Shown: positions 27,802-40,831 of the stretch, one piece after another
Layout of the letters: each line of letters begins with the position of its first letter
Numbering within the stretch: position 1 is the stretch's first letter
Assembly: GCF_037042905.1 (NCBI RefSeq)
Contig: NC_087245.1
Span: 28,832,001 to 28,896,000 of the forward strand
Source: Lytechinus pictus
Lineage: Eukaryota > Echinodermata > Echinoidea > Temnopleuroida > Toxopneustidae
Direction of reading: 5' to 3'
Length of the DNA stretch: 64,000 bases
Notes under the pieces: generated by a model
Databases searched by the model: none
Told to the model about the DNA's origin: nothing
The model's input: only the letters and a program-made list of their open reading frames with translations
Translations under genes and position numbers: made by a program

Positions 27802-30800
27802 GTAAGCAATCACGTGACTCTTGTAGTGAGCATGAGAGACAGTCACACCAAATGAAACCGACTCCAAAGGCACCGATGGTATATCATTGGAAATAACGTA
27901 ATAAATGTGTGGCATAATGGTGCCATTAATGTATTAATGGTAATGATTATTCAGGTATGGATGATGAAATCAAGAAAGAGAGAGAAAGGGAGACAGAGCG
28001 AGAGAGAGACACACACAGAGTTGGCACGTTTTAAACGGTGTGTTTTAAAACATGTTTTAAAACGCGTTTTAAAACACCCTTTTTTTTAATACAAAAAACG
28101 TGTTTTAAAACACCGCATAGGATTGTGTGTTGTAAATTTGCATGGATGTGATTTTAGATGAATGATTTTTTTTTATATACTTTTTGTGTTTTCTTTCTCA
28201 ACACCACTCTCTTTCTCTTTCCTTCTTCTCCCTTTCTCCATCGCTTTGTCATGTTTCTTTCCTTTCTGTTCAATTGTACAGTGCGTCCCAGAAAAAACGA
28301 AACCGAGATTTAGCGATGATTTATCATAACTTAATCACAAATAAAATAGACAAATGACCTACCAATGTAAAGCTTAGAATTTCCTCTTTCATCTGATATT
28401 ACTTAAATTATTTCTCCTTCTCGCATGAGTGAGCAAAAACAATTTGAAGAGGGGATGCCAAAAAGTCATTTGGCGGGGGGTATATGAATTTCAAAAAGAA
28501 AATCACATGTCTTAAAAGTTCAATATCTGCTCTTTAATTTGATACCTCAATTAAAGAAAATGGTCAAGAAATAAGAAAGTTCTGGTTATTTGAAATAAGG
28601 CTTGAATTTCCATAATTTCATTAAATAAACTGTTTTCACCGGTTTCCCACAGAAGCTATCGCATGGTTAACAACAGACCTTAATGCATGGCTGATCGTAA
28701 ACAAAACGGAGTGTCGAGTGGGTTTGAACGCTAGCCTGTAAAACCTCTTCATTTTATGAAATTATTGAAATTCAAGCCTTATTTCAAATAACCAGAACTT
28801 TGTTATTTCTTGACCATTTACTGTAATTGAGGTATCAAATTAAAGAGCAGATATTGAACTTCTAAGACATGTGATTTTCTTTTTGAAATTCATATACCCC
28901 CCGCCAAATGACTTTTTGGTATCCCCTCTTCAAATTGTTTTTGCTCACTCATGCGTGAAGGAGAAATAATCGAAGTAATATCAGATGAAAGAGGAGATTC
29001 TAAGCTTTACATTGGTAGGTCATTTGTCTAATTTATTTGTGATTAAGTTATGATAAATCATCGCTAAATCTCGGTTTCGTTTTTTCTGGGACGCACTGTA
29101 TACATCAATCCATATTAAGAATATTCTCATTTTAACAAATATATCTGAGTGTTGTGCTCACTTTTTGGAAAGGAAAAGAAACACTATTTAAAATATGCTC
29201 AAATACATGTACATGTAGTAGTAGTACTTGAATGAAATTGAAGTGTTGCACAAGCATAATTATATTTAACAAATAGACTGTAAAACTGACATCGTACTCT
29301 TGAGGTACGCACGAAAGCAGGATTTTTGCATTTTGTGAGGATGAAGAAAAAAGTACTTTAAACAGTATATGATAATCAGCTAGCAAACTTTAACTCTAAC
29401 AATCACAGGGGACCTTAATGGCCCCTCAACATTTTTTTATGATAAATCCATAAACACGACAAGGCCACGCCATATTGTTCAAGACTATTTTTTGAGTGCA
29501 TGCATGTGTATGCAATTATGATATCATACAACAAGTGCGTGTCAGCCCGCGAATTGCTCAAAAACGTGATTCATTTCATGTTTAGAGCCAATTGTGAATT
29601 CTCGCCAAAATTAGTATCTTTATCATTATTTTTACTTTTGTTAATGATTGGAAAATTGTTGCCAATAATTTCCATTCGAAAACAATGTTTAAAAAAGTAA
29701 ACAAACTGTACATGAGGAATTTGGCATAATTGATTCAAATGAAATAAGGCATATTGATTTAATGAAATTAAGCTCTGAAACCCCATAACCTCATTCTCTT
29801 CCATTGTGCAATTTTTTCTCTCCCCCCCCCCCCCAGTTTGACGATACTCAAAATACCCCGGGACTTCATGTATATGTATGAGGAATAAACTTATAAAATG
29901 TCAACTTACTTTAATATTCTTTTTCTTATGCATTCAATTTCCATGATTTAATAATTTGGGGGAAATATGAACTTTTCTGTTGAAAATTCAGTAACAAAAA
30001 TTGTAGTCATCTTTTACTTACTCCAAAAATGTATTTAAAACATCAAAAGCTTGAATCAGGCTGTATAGTTTAAATGATTTAAAGAAAATTACATTATTCG
30101 TGGAAAAAAAACGTTTGAAAACAATAAAAAACGTTTACGTGTTTTTTTTTAATAAAAAACGTTTTTTATTACAACCCTGGACACACACATACTGAGGAAA
30201 AGGAAGTAAGTAACAAAAGAGAGATTTTAAAAAAAGCCAAAGATCAACAAAATCTTTAGGAAGAAGTAGGAGAAGAAGCAGCCAAGCAGGAAAATGTTTG
30301 CAACAACAATAGAGAAGAGGGAGATAAGTTTAGGAAAATAGAAAAAGGAAGACTAAGAAAAGAAAGACAATCTTAAGTGCTGATGATCTCACTTGCACAT
30401 GACTTGTGTGTAAAACTCTTATTTAGGCATGTGATACTTCATTCTTTGAGCCAACTCGCGATCTCTGAACTGAAACCACTGTCTACTTGCTCATTATGCA
30501 AAAAAAGACTTTGTACCATGTTTAACAAAGAAATATTAATGCAAAATGTGTCCCCTTCTGAAAGCATTCGACTTATTTATCCAGAAAAAGATGGAATTCC
30601 TCTGGATAACCAAATCTTCTTAGAGACAAGTTAAAGAAGATTAAGATTAAAAGCGCCTTTCCCCCATATATGCATTATACCTTTGTGGGAATTTGCAAGT
30701 TCAATTTCCTCTTTGCATTTTTTGTATGTTGACAGTAATCGTGTTATCCTAATACAGGAATTATTTTTCTACTCTTGTGATCTATGGCCTAAGGATAAGA

Positions 30801-33800
30801 ATGGTTCATTAAATATTTGCAACTGTCAGGTTTATGATCATTTATTGTTCTGCAGACTTTACACAGTTGATGCAGCTATAAAACTGATAAAATATTAATC
30901 TATATTCACCCAGAACCTTCACATAAATTTCAAGCAAGCGGTCTAACTAAAGATTGTAGCTAAAAATAATGTTGTCATAAAACGTGTGCAATCTACAAAT
31001 TTCCTAGGGGTTGTTATTGACTAACATTTAACATGGAATGAAGATATACAAGTCATATCAAGGAATATTGGTGTCATCAGCAAACTGCGCCATTTCTTGC
31101 CACAGTATATTTTGATTTTACTTTACAACTCAATGATTTTGCCTCATTTAATGTATTGTAACATTGTCTGGGCGAACACATGTCCCACTAGGCTCCTTCG
31201 ATTGTTCAAATTACAAAAGAAGATTGTTAGAATATGTTGCATGTCTGATTTTAATGCTCCCTCAAAACCACTTTAAAAAAACTTAATTTCCTAAATGTAT
31301 ATCAGTTGAATCAATATCGTGTAGCATTAATGTTTATTAAACATAAACAAAATAAAGTGCCGTATAATCTCGCCTCTATGATCAAGGGTAAAATATTGAT
31401 GCACAGTTATAACACTAGAAATCCTGAAAATTATTATGCTGAAGAATTAAAAAAATGCAGCATCTTCCTTTTCTTTTAAATTCAAAGGACCTTGCATTTG
31501 GAATTCTCTTCTCCGTAACATCAAACAGATCTCATATTCAAATACCTTTAAATCCAAGCTGAAAAACATTCTTTTCAACCATCCAACATCTTAATTTAAT
31601 TTATCCCATCATATTTCCTAATTATCATAATTATGTCTATTTTATCAGTACAAGTCTTGAATTTTATATTTTACTGTCCATAGGGACTGCCTCGACAGAA
31701 CATTTGCTTTCTCTTTTGCAGCTTCCCATTTCATGTTCATTTTTATGCATGTACTGTAAATATCCTTATACAATCTTAGCCTTTAAAAAAATCTTACTTG
31801 CATCTTACTATGTATCTTTGTTTCTTTATGTATTTTTGATTTTTTTTTAATGCTCAATGTATTCTAATAGACTTGAATAAATAAATAAATGAAATGAAAT
31901 AAAACTAGTGGATAGCTTAACAAGCTTGTCATACTCTAATGCGTAAAATTTACCCAATATTAGAAAGGGGACAAGCATGTTTGCTGTGTGATTTTCCCCA
32001 TATGGGCAAAATGCAAGTTTAAAGGGTAAATTTCAACACAACATTGCGTAAATTTACAAAGTATTTGGTATCATTTTACCCACAAAGCATACATGTATTC
32101 CCATTTTCCCCAATATTGGGAAACTGTTTTTAGAGTGTAGGCATGCAGAGAAATAAGGAATCTTTTATAGAGAACATGAATTGTTTGCTAGCCTGTAATC
32201 GAACATTATGTGAGGCACCAGCTAGTCGCTAGCTAAAGTTTCTAGCTAGCAGCACTTTATAGGGTATTGACCGCTTTTGTTTCTTGCCTCATCTCTTTGT
32301 ACAGTATTCGTTGATAGTGACAGCCGGACCCTCACAGGTAAGCGTTACATTAGTTTGTTTAACTGATCTTTGAAAGAAAAAAGAAACATATGCTTACAAG
32401 CCATTTTCTTACAAGCATTAAGTAATTGTCTGGAATAAAGCATTTGCTTAAAGATATTTCCTTATAACTTTTCAAGTTAGGTGTTTTGAACTTATTTTTA
32501 GTTTTACGTTTGCACCCCTAATGAAACACTGGTCTACATCATCAACCTTGCACCTTAATTGAAAAAAGACCCACAAAATACCATCTGACTATTTTTGCAC
32601 TCAGAAATGCTCGTTTGCACCCGATAGATACAACTTTGCACTTTTTAGGGTGCATGATATTTTTCGTTAAAAGGTAAATGGCTCATCTCCGTAAGCTTAA
32701 GGGTGCTCAATGTACCTGTCTGCATCCTTAAAGGACAAGTCCACCCCAACCATTAATTGATTTGAATAAATAGAGAAAAATCCAACAAGCATTACACTGA
32801 AAATTTCATCAAAATCGGATGTAAAACAAGAAAGTTATCACATTTTAAAGTTTTGCTTAATTTCACAAAGCAGTTATATGTACATCCTGGTCGGTATGCA
32901 AATGAGGAGACTGATGACGTCATCCACTCACTATTTATTTTGTATTTCATTAAATGAAATATGAAATATTCAAATTTTCTCCTCATTGTCAAGTGAAACA
33001 AAGATTAATTCCTCCCTGAACATGTGGAATTAGCATTGTTTTCATACTATATGGTTCAGTGAAGTTGGTCCCTATTGTCAAATCTGTAAAAAATGAAATA
33101 TTGTATAATTCAAACAATAAAAAACAAAAGAAATAGTGAGTGATGGACATCATCGACTGTCTCATTTGCATTTCACTGAAATGTGCATATAACTGTTTTG
33201 TGAAAAATAAGCGAAACTTTAAAATGTCATAACTTTCTTATTTTACATCCGATTTTGATGAAATTTTTAGCGTTTTGCTTGTTGGATATTTCTCTATTTA
33301 TTCAAATCATCATTTTTCTGGGGTGGACTTGACCTTTAAAGGTGCAAGAATATGCACAATATTGCACTAGTTAGCCAACTATGTGGTGCTGCTATTTTAC
33401 CAATCCCCTTGGCTCAAATTTGAACCTCTATTTCTAATTGTATATGAAAGACGTATTAAACTTTAGAAAAAAAATGAATCCTGTAAACAGAAAAATATCA
33501 GAAAAAAATTACAAGAACATTGATTTGAAAACAATATATATATTCCTGAACAGAAGAACTGCAAAAATATTGTTTGGTATTGGTGAAAATTAAGCAGACG
33601 AATACATGCTTCAGCCACGTGTGCATCCATAAGCAATCGCAACTGAAATCCGAACAGCATTACTGTCCGCCAAGGGCAACTCATAAAATTTTCATAAACC
33701 CTCCCCTGCTCACGCATGCAAGTTGAGCAAAATCTATGAGCGTAAGTAAAGATTCTTATGCCATGTGCTTATAGGAAATCAATTGCTCACTGTCATCTAT

Positions 33801-35719
33801 TTATTCGCCTGTGGCACTAGCTGCTTTTGAAAAAAAAAAACGCTCAAGGTGGTGGTGCGTAGAAAACTAACAGGAAACATATGAATATGTGGCTGAGATA
33901 TAGCAAAAGTTCATCTTCCAACCAATTGCTTATTTTTTTGTCCAAACTGATTAGCCAAAATGATTAGAAAAATCATTTGATACTTATGCATTTGGTGCAT
34001 TGTCTTGGTATCTAGACTGCCGTAGTTGCTCTAACAGACCAATCTAATATTCTAATACTTGGCCTACAATTGTGACTCGATGATCAATTTCAAGAGTTTT
34101 TATATATCGATATCATACAACTTTTTGACAAAATAAACAACCGATGGCCTCCGCAGGGCCTCAGTCAGGTGGCCAACAATTTTTATTCAATACATCTAAA
34201 CTGTTTTCATGGGTGATGTTCCATTAACCTATGCACAGGACCATTGACAGTAGAAGGATCATTACTCTTGAATGAGACTTATCATCCAGATTTGGCCGAT
34301 CCAGAATCAACGGCATATAGAGAAATGGAAAATAAATTCACGAGTGCGGTAAGTTGCAACCCAAAGATAAGGATTCCCAATTAAAGAGAGGCGATTCTGG
34401 AAGAGATTTATTTTTGATCAGCAAGCAGCGTGATAATGAAAATTCACGTCGTTGATGATCGGAATCCGGGCTCGGTAGTTCATTCCACAATTGATTTCCA
34501 CATTGTAAAACCTGGGGTGAACTGCCAAAACGCCAGTGTTACTTTAACACCAGCCCGGTGTCTGTAAAGGAAAACGCCAGAGAGGTCTTGAAAAAAACAC
34601 AAGTTTGGCTTTGAGCTAACACCAGATAGGCATTTACATAACACCGGTTAGTGTTAAAACAACATGTTGTTCCAACACTTCGCTTGTTTTTTCCGATATA
34701 GTTACTGGGCTGGTGTTGAAATTAACACGAATGTTTTTGCAGTGTATTAAAACTGACACCAGTTGGTGTCCCTAAAGGACCACACCATTTGATGTTCAGA
34801 TTACCTCCTAGAGATTGAACATAACACCAAAGAGTGTAAAGGTATAAAGCAAATGTGTTGTATAACAGCCATACGTGTTGAACTATAAACACCAAAAATT
34901 TATACTGGAGTGGCTTGGTCCTCTTTGTAAACCACGGTTTTTAGTCATGTACAATAATAGCGAGGCATTAATTGATTGCGCATCAATAAAGTCATAATCT
35001 TCTGAATTCCCGTATACATTTGAAGGATATGTCTGTGTCTCTGACATCGAAGCCTCTGGTAAAAACTTTTAAGCGGAAGGTGAGAGGTGAGCCCCTGTTC
35101 CAGCCTCTGCATGTATCTCTGATAATTTAGAAGACCATGCATGCAAGAAACACTTAAAAATAAAAAAAAATACGATAGACCCCCCAAAATTGCCCAAAGT
35201 CTCATGGCTGTGAAATACAATCATGTTATCAACAGGAATTAATATGGATAATACTGTGTCTCCTCTACAGATGAGTGGATCATTTGGTAATAGTTCCTTA
35301 GCAGACATTTATGACAGAACGAGAGTGGAACGCTTCGAGTAAGTCAACTATTCCATAATTATTCATGTAGAGATACATCGGTAAAGCCTTTTATGATTCA
35401 TTCATAGTCACTGGTTGAGGATTCAAACCAAAATAGATGATGTAGATAACTTTTCGGCGCTTTTTTTTAAAACCTATAATTAGTGTCACTCATAAAATCT
35501 CAAAGTATGGATAAGAATAGGAAATTCACCAATATAACACAACTGATTCCGATACACAGCAACCTAAGAATATCAATCCTTTTTGTTTGAAAACAAGACA
35601 AAGTTGCACACCTTTATTCATTCTTAATTATGTTTGTGAACCTAAATGTCTATGACAGTATTAATTTTGGAATGTACCACTGGGATGAAGGTTGTAAACA
35701 GTCACCGAGTTCCTTTTCT

Positions 35720-35769
<50 letters not shown>

Positions 35770-38700
35770 TATATGTATCATATCATATGGAGGTCATGTT
35801 CGCCTGACCTAATCGATTTACGTAACTCCTAACTTTAACTGAACGCGAATATTTTCTTTTTCACCATGGTTATCCAGTCATAATATAATGTTTTCCTCCC
35901 TGAGAAACTCTTAACTGTTTATTTCATTTCTTTTCACCTTTCAGGCAAGGAAGCATACGAATAGTTTTCACAGTTTTTCTTTCCTCGACACCGAATGATG
36001 CTGCCTCGGAAATGGAAGTCATTGTCGACGTGCAGGTCACAGTCGGCAATGGCATCTCTTCTGGCTTCTTCGACGCTTTTGACATTTTAGAAGGCTCCTT
36101 AGAATTTACATCTGGTAAGGCAAAGTCTATATTTCAGATCTTTCATAGTATTAAATCATGTTATGTGTCAGTTCATTGAACGATAATGGAAAACCGAGAG
36201 CAAGCCAAAATAATTGGAATTGCCTTGAATCAAACTATGGAATGTTGTGACCCAGTGGGTTAGTCTCTTGACTTTGAAATTGAAGGCCAAGGGTTCGAAT
36301 CCCATCCATGGCGTAATTTTCTTCAGCAAGAATTCGATTCACATTGTCCTGCTCTCGCCCCAGGTGAGGTTAATGGGAAACAGACAGGAATTCAAACCTT
36401 AATTGAAATGCTTGTACGTTTGTAAAAAGGCTTGCCGGGATAAGGCTGGGGTAATATTCAAGTACTTTGGAAGTAGCAAGAGATGTCAAACGGTACATGA
36501 TATGCCTATACAAGAAAGAAACATTATTTTTTTCTATTATAATCATCATTATTATAATTATTATCATCATCATTTTTTATCATTACTAACATCATCATTG
36601 TTATTTATTTATTTATTATTATCAAATGAATCATTCTATAGCAGGGCCCACTGGGAGAATAGTTTTCAGAAATGAAGTGGCTTCCCTGGGTAAATAAGTA
36701 TCTATATCATTATATTATTATTATTATTCATCAAACGGTTATAATCATCTAATTTCTCCCCCAGTTAATCAAGAAAGTCAGACGATGACGACTGTCAGGC
36801 CTCCGACAACGGCCTTCGTCGAATCGACGTCAGAAACAACTGCAAACTCTACAATTCATTCTGTAACTAGTCAGGTCATATTGTCATTAAGTACATTGTT
36901 CTCAACACCCATAACATCTGTAGGAACAGTAGCACCAACAACTATACCGATCACTACTCGAAGTTTTCCACCACAAGCACCAACATTTCCAACTACCAAA
37001 GTAATTACAATGTCTTCCCAATCGATCACTAATTCATTCCCACCACCCTCAACAAGCGAGGTGGCAGCCACAGCATCAACAATGATTGATGACACAACCG
37101 GCACGGATCATCAGACAGCTCAATTGACCACCGTTTCATCATTTCCAACTGATTCACAGACTGTAGGTACCACTTTAGCAAATGTGTCTTCAGTATCACC
37201 CACGAACGTACACAACTCAACCATTCCACCGTCCACAGTCGAATCCGACAGCCCGTTAAATTCCACAGTTGCTACTACTACGTCACCTGTGATTCAATCT
37301 ACAACATCTTCAACGGAAGCAGACCATTCAAAGGGTACTTTGAATGGTACGTCAACGTTGACTACAGTTCCGGTATCACTGGCATCAGACACCACCAGGC
37401 CTTCAATCACGAGTAGAGTATCATCAGTGTTAACAACAGAAGCTGCAACAGCTACTGTATCTCCTACTAACAGTTCACTTACTACTCTGACAACAGCTTC
37501 CCAACGGTCAACCGATCCCGCCACACAAACGACCGCAGACGGCTCCACAGCCTCAAATACAACCACGAGGTCATCGCCATCAACAACCTCAGAAATGGAA
37601 GCGAATGTTACAAGACAACCAAAGATTCATCCGGCTTTACCAGGTACCTTTGAATTTCATTTGACTTTCAGATCCCCTTTGGTTGCTTCCGGTGATGGAT
37701 CTAAATCAGGGGCCTGGGAACGATATTAAGAAACAGCGGGTGATGGTTTGTTAAGTTTCGAATCCAAAATAGGCGAGGGTCATTGTCTTAATGATGCATA
37801 TCATAAAGTGATGATGATTTAAAATAAGAGGATTCTTCTTTTTCATCGGATGAATAGTCTAAACTTGTAAAGTCAGGTCCAGGTTTGAGAAAAGTAGACT
37901 GCCTTGGGCAAATCGTGTTAATGCTGAATTAAGAAATGTTTTAACATAATATGAAGGCGCTGAGTCCACATATGATGTTTGCCAACGTTGAATTTTATGT
38001 TAAAATCCTCAAAATGGCAAAACAATATGGCCGCCATTCTACAGCATTTTTTGCTCTCTTTGACCCCCCAAAACCTGCAACAAAAATGTTTGTCAACTTT
38101 TTCTGGTACTATTTGATGTCAGGAATAACATATTAAAAATTTACCGAAATCCGCATCCGGGAAAGTGGTATTTTCAAGATGGGATGGCCGCCATTCACTG
38201 AAAATTAACATTACCAACTCTTTATCCACCATAGACATCCATTTTCGATGCATATTCAATGGTATAAGGGGTAAAAGGTCTACTGATACAGGTAGAGTGA
38301 ACACTAACACTCCAGGTTACTTCGAAATCCAAGATGGCGTCCAAAATGGCCACCAAAGCCTAAATATTCACAATTCATCTATTGCATATTTTTGTGTCTT
38401 TAATTTTGGTTTTATTCAATGGTTGTTTTAAAGGCCTAGTAGTAATTTGGGGCAGGAAACAAGGACAGTCAGCGGTCCAATATGTGTAAAAATCCAAGAT
38501 AGCTTTTAAAATTTGAGTCTAAAATGGCTGTTGTTATCTAAATCCGCCTGGAAAATATGATTTTGGTGTCTGATCAATGGTTTAAAGGGTCGTATATTGC
38601 ATTTGGATAAGTTACAATGACACTCAGTGGTTCCAGTATGTCAAAAAAAAATTAAAGTGGCTTCCAAAATTGGAGTTAACAATGATTGTTGTTTGCAAAA

Positions 38701-40762
38701 AAATGACATAGTTTGTTTAATATCCGCCTGGGGTATATGATTTTGGTCTTTAACCCATGGTTTAAAGGGTCAAGTGATACATTAGGACAAGTTACAAGGA
38801 TATTCAGCGTTTCACCATGTTCAAAAATCCAAGATGGCTTCCAAAATGGAGTCTAAAATGGTTGTTGTTAACAAATATCTGGCATAGTTTGTTTGATATC
38901 CGCCTGGGATATATGATTATGTTGTCTAACCCTTGATTTAAAGGGTCAAGTTATACATGAGAATAAGTTATAAGGACAATCAATGGTCCTGTATGTCCAG
39001 AATTCCAAGATGGCTTCCAAAGGAGGAGTCAAAGATGACTGATTTTACTTACAAATTGACATAGTTCATTTATAATCCACCTAGTTGATATGATTTTGGT
39101 GTCTACATTATGATTTAAAGGGTTAAATAATAATTTTGTATCAGTTTCAATGGTATGAAGTAGTCCATTTTGCCTAAAACCTCAAAATGGCTTCCAAATG
39201 CGTCAAAAATGAGTCCTATCACATAGTAATGTGAAAAAAGATATTTGATGTCTACGCTATTGTGGTTTGAAGGATCAAATAATACATCTGGACAAATAAC
39301 AAGAATAGTCAGTTTACCTTTATGTCCAAAAAATCAGAAGTGACTTCTAAAATTACGTAAAAATTACTGCTGTTCCTGACTCATGAAACTTTAGGATAGT
39401 CCATAGTGACTCGTCTTGGAAGTATTTATCAGTGAATTATAGTACTTTTTAGGTGAAAGTGTACCCCATTATGTTTTATTTCGGGTTTTTACGTATTGTT
39501 GCACCACAGTCTAATTTTGTAACTTGTAACACTTGTTTTATGAGCCTTAAAAAATAACAGAGACATTAAAATAATGTCTCCACATGGGATAATAATGAAG
39601 TTGTGCCATTTTTGTATTAATGGTGGCCAACTTGAATGCAAATTTGCGAGCCTCCAATTTTTTGACAAAGTGGACAGCAGCGTATCCCTGTAATTAGTCC
39701 TAACCTATATCATTTGACACTTGAAATCATTGGAAAACACAAAAATGTCTCTGGTACACATTATAAGTATGCACGTTGCATCCAATTTTTAAGAAACAGC
39801 AACCATTTTTTAAGTCATCATGAATTTTTTGACAATCGGCACCACTGACAAACCTTGACAATTTTTCAATGTATAGTTTTTCACTTTGAACCATTATTTT
39901 TTTTGTTGGGGAGGGGTCTATTTGGTAGATTTAAATCATTTTGTCATATGAATTTTACACATTTCAAAATTACAACGTCCATTATATACGCCATTTTAGA
40001 AGGTCATTGGATTCTCTGACACACTCACTGCATGACAATCTTGTAAACATATTTCTTGTCTTGAAAACTTCTTGGATATAGGGTCATTCCATGCCAATTC
40101 ACCCAATGAATGTGCAATTTTGCACCCGACCCTCTCGGAATTCGTTGTAAATTGGTACACATAAAATTCACCATGGCCCACGCACAAAACAAAAAAAATA
40201 AGTCCAATTGGTCCGTCGGTTCTCGCGCTACGGCCCGCCCTTTTCTCCTTGTTTTGACAAAAATGGGCGTGACCTTCAACTTTCAATGGCCACTGCGTCG
40301 TAACGTGTTGATCAATTTTCATGAAACAGGTACCATTTATTAGGAAATTCAGAGAGGAATCCAAAACATGCATCAAATAATGTATTCGAGCGATTTATAA
40401 GGTCGTGACCTTTTACCTTTACTTTGACCTTGAGTTTGACCCCCGGACAAATAATTTTTTAACTTGATTTTCATGTATGTTAATTATTAGTATGATATTG
40501 ACAAAATATGTTAAAATCAATGATGATATTTTATTTCTTCACCTTTTAAAACTCTTCCAAAGATACCATGAAATTTCACTCTAGTCCCACATACTGATAT
40601 TCATGTTAGTAAAGTGTTTACCAGTTACATGATTTCTTCCAATCTTAAGTTACAGTATGCATGCACATGAAAAGAAATTAAGCTCATCAGTTCACAAATG
40701 AAACATTAAACATTTATGCTCATGAATAGGTATCTGTTTAGGCATTTTGATGTTGAGCAATA

Positions 40763-40831
<69 letters not shown>

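Larger units (their letters stand above)
27802..32304. other. Intron of the protease gene rich in mobile elements
   Basis: Contains a TTTTAAAACG-rich low-complexity stretch (28028-28115), the 0.8 kb TA-flanked palindrome (28277-29100), dispersed repeat R1 in reverse (29860-30180), a LINE 3' fragment (30970-31895) and a MITE ending in TTTTTAGAGTGTA (31935-32140). The ORFs at 30377-30634 and 30683-30898 precede the LINE fragment in another frame and resemble nothing known. Confidence 0.6.

Noticed and set aside
30377-30898. ORFs ahead of the LINE fragment as its N-terminal part
   Set aside because: They are in different frames, contain no recognisable reverse-transcriptase or endonuclease motif, and their composition is that of AT-rich spacer.
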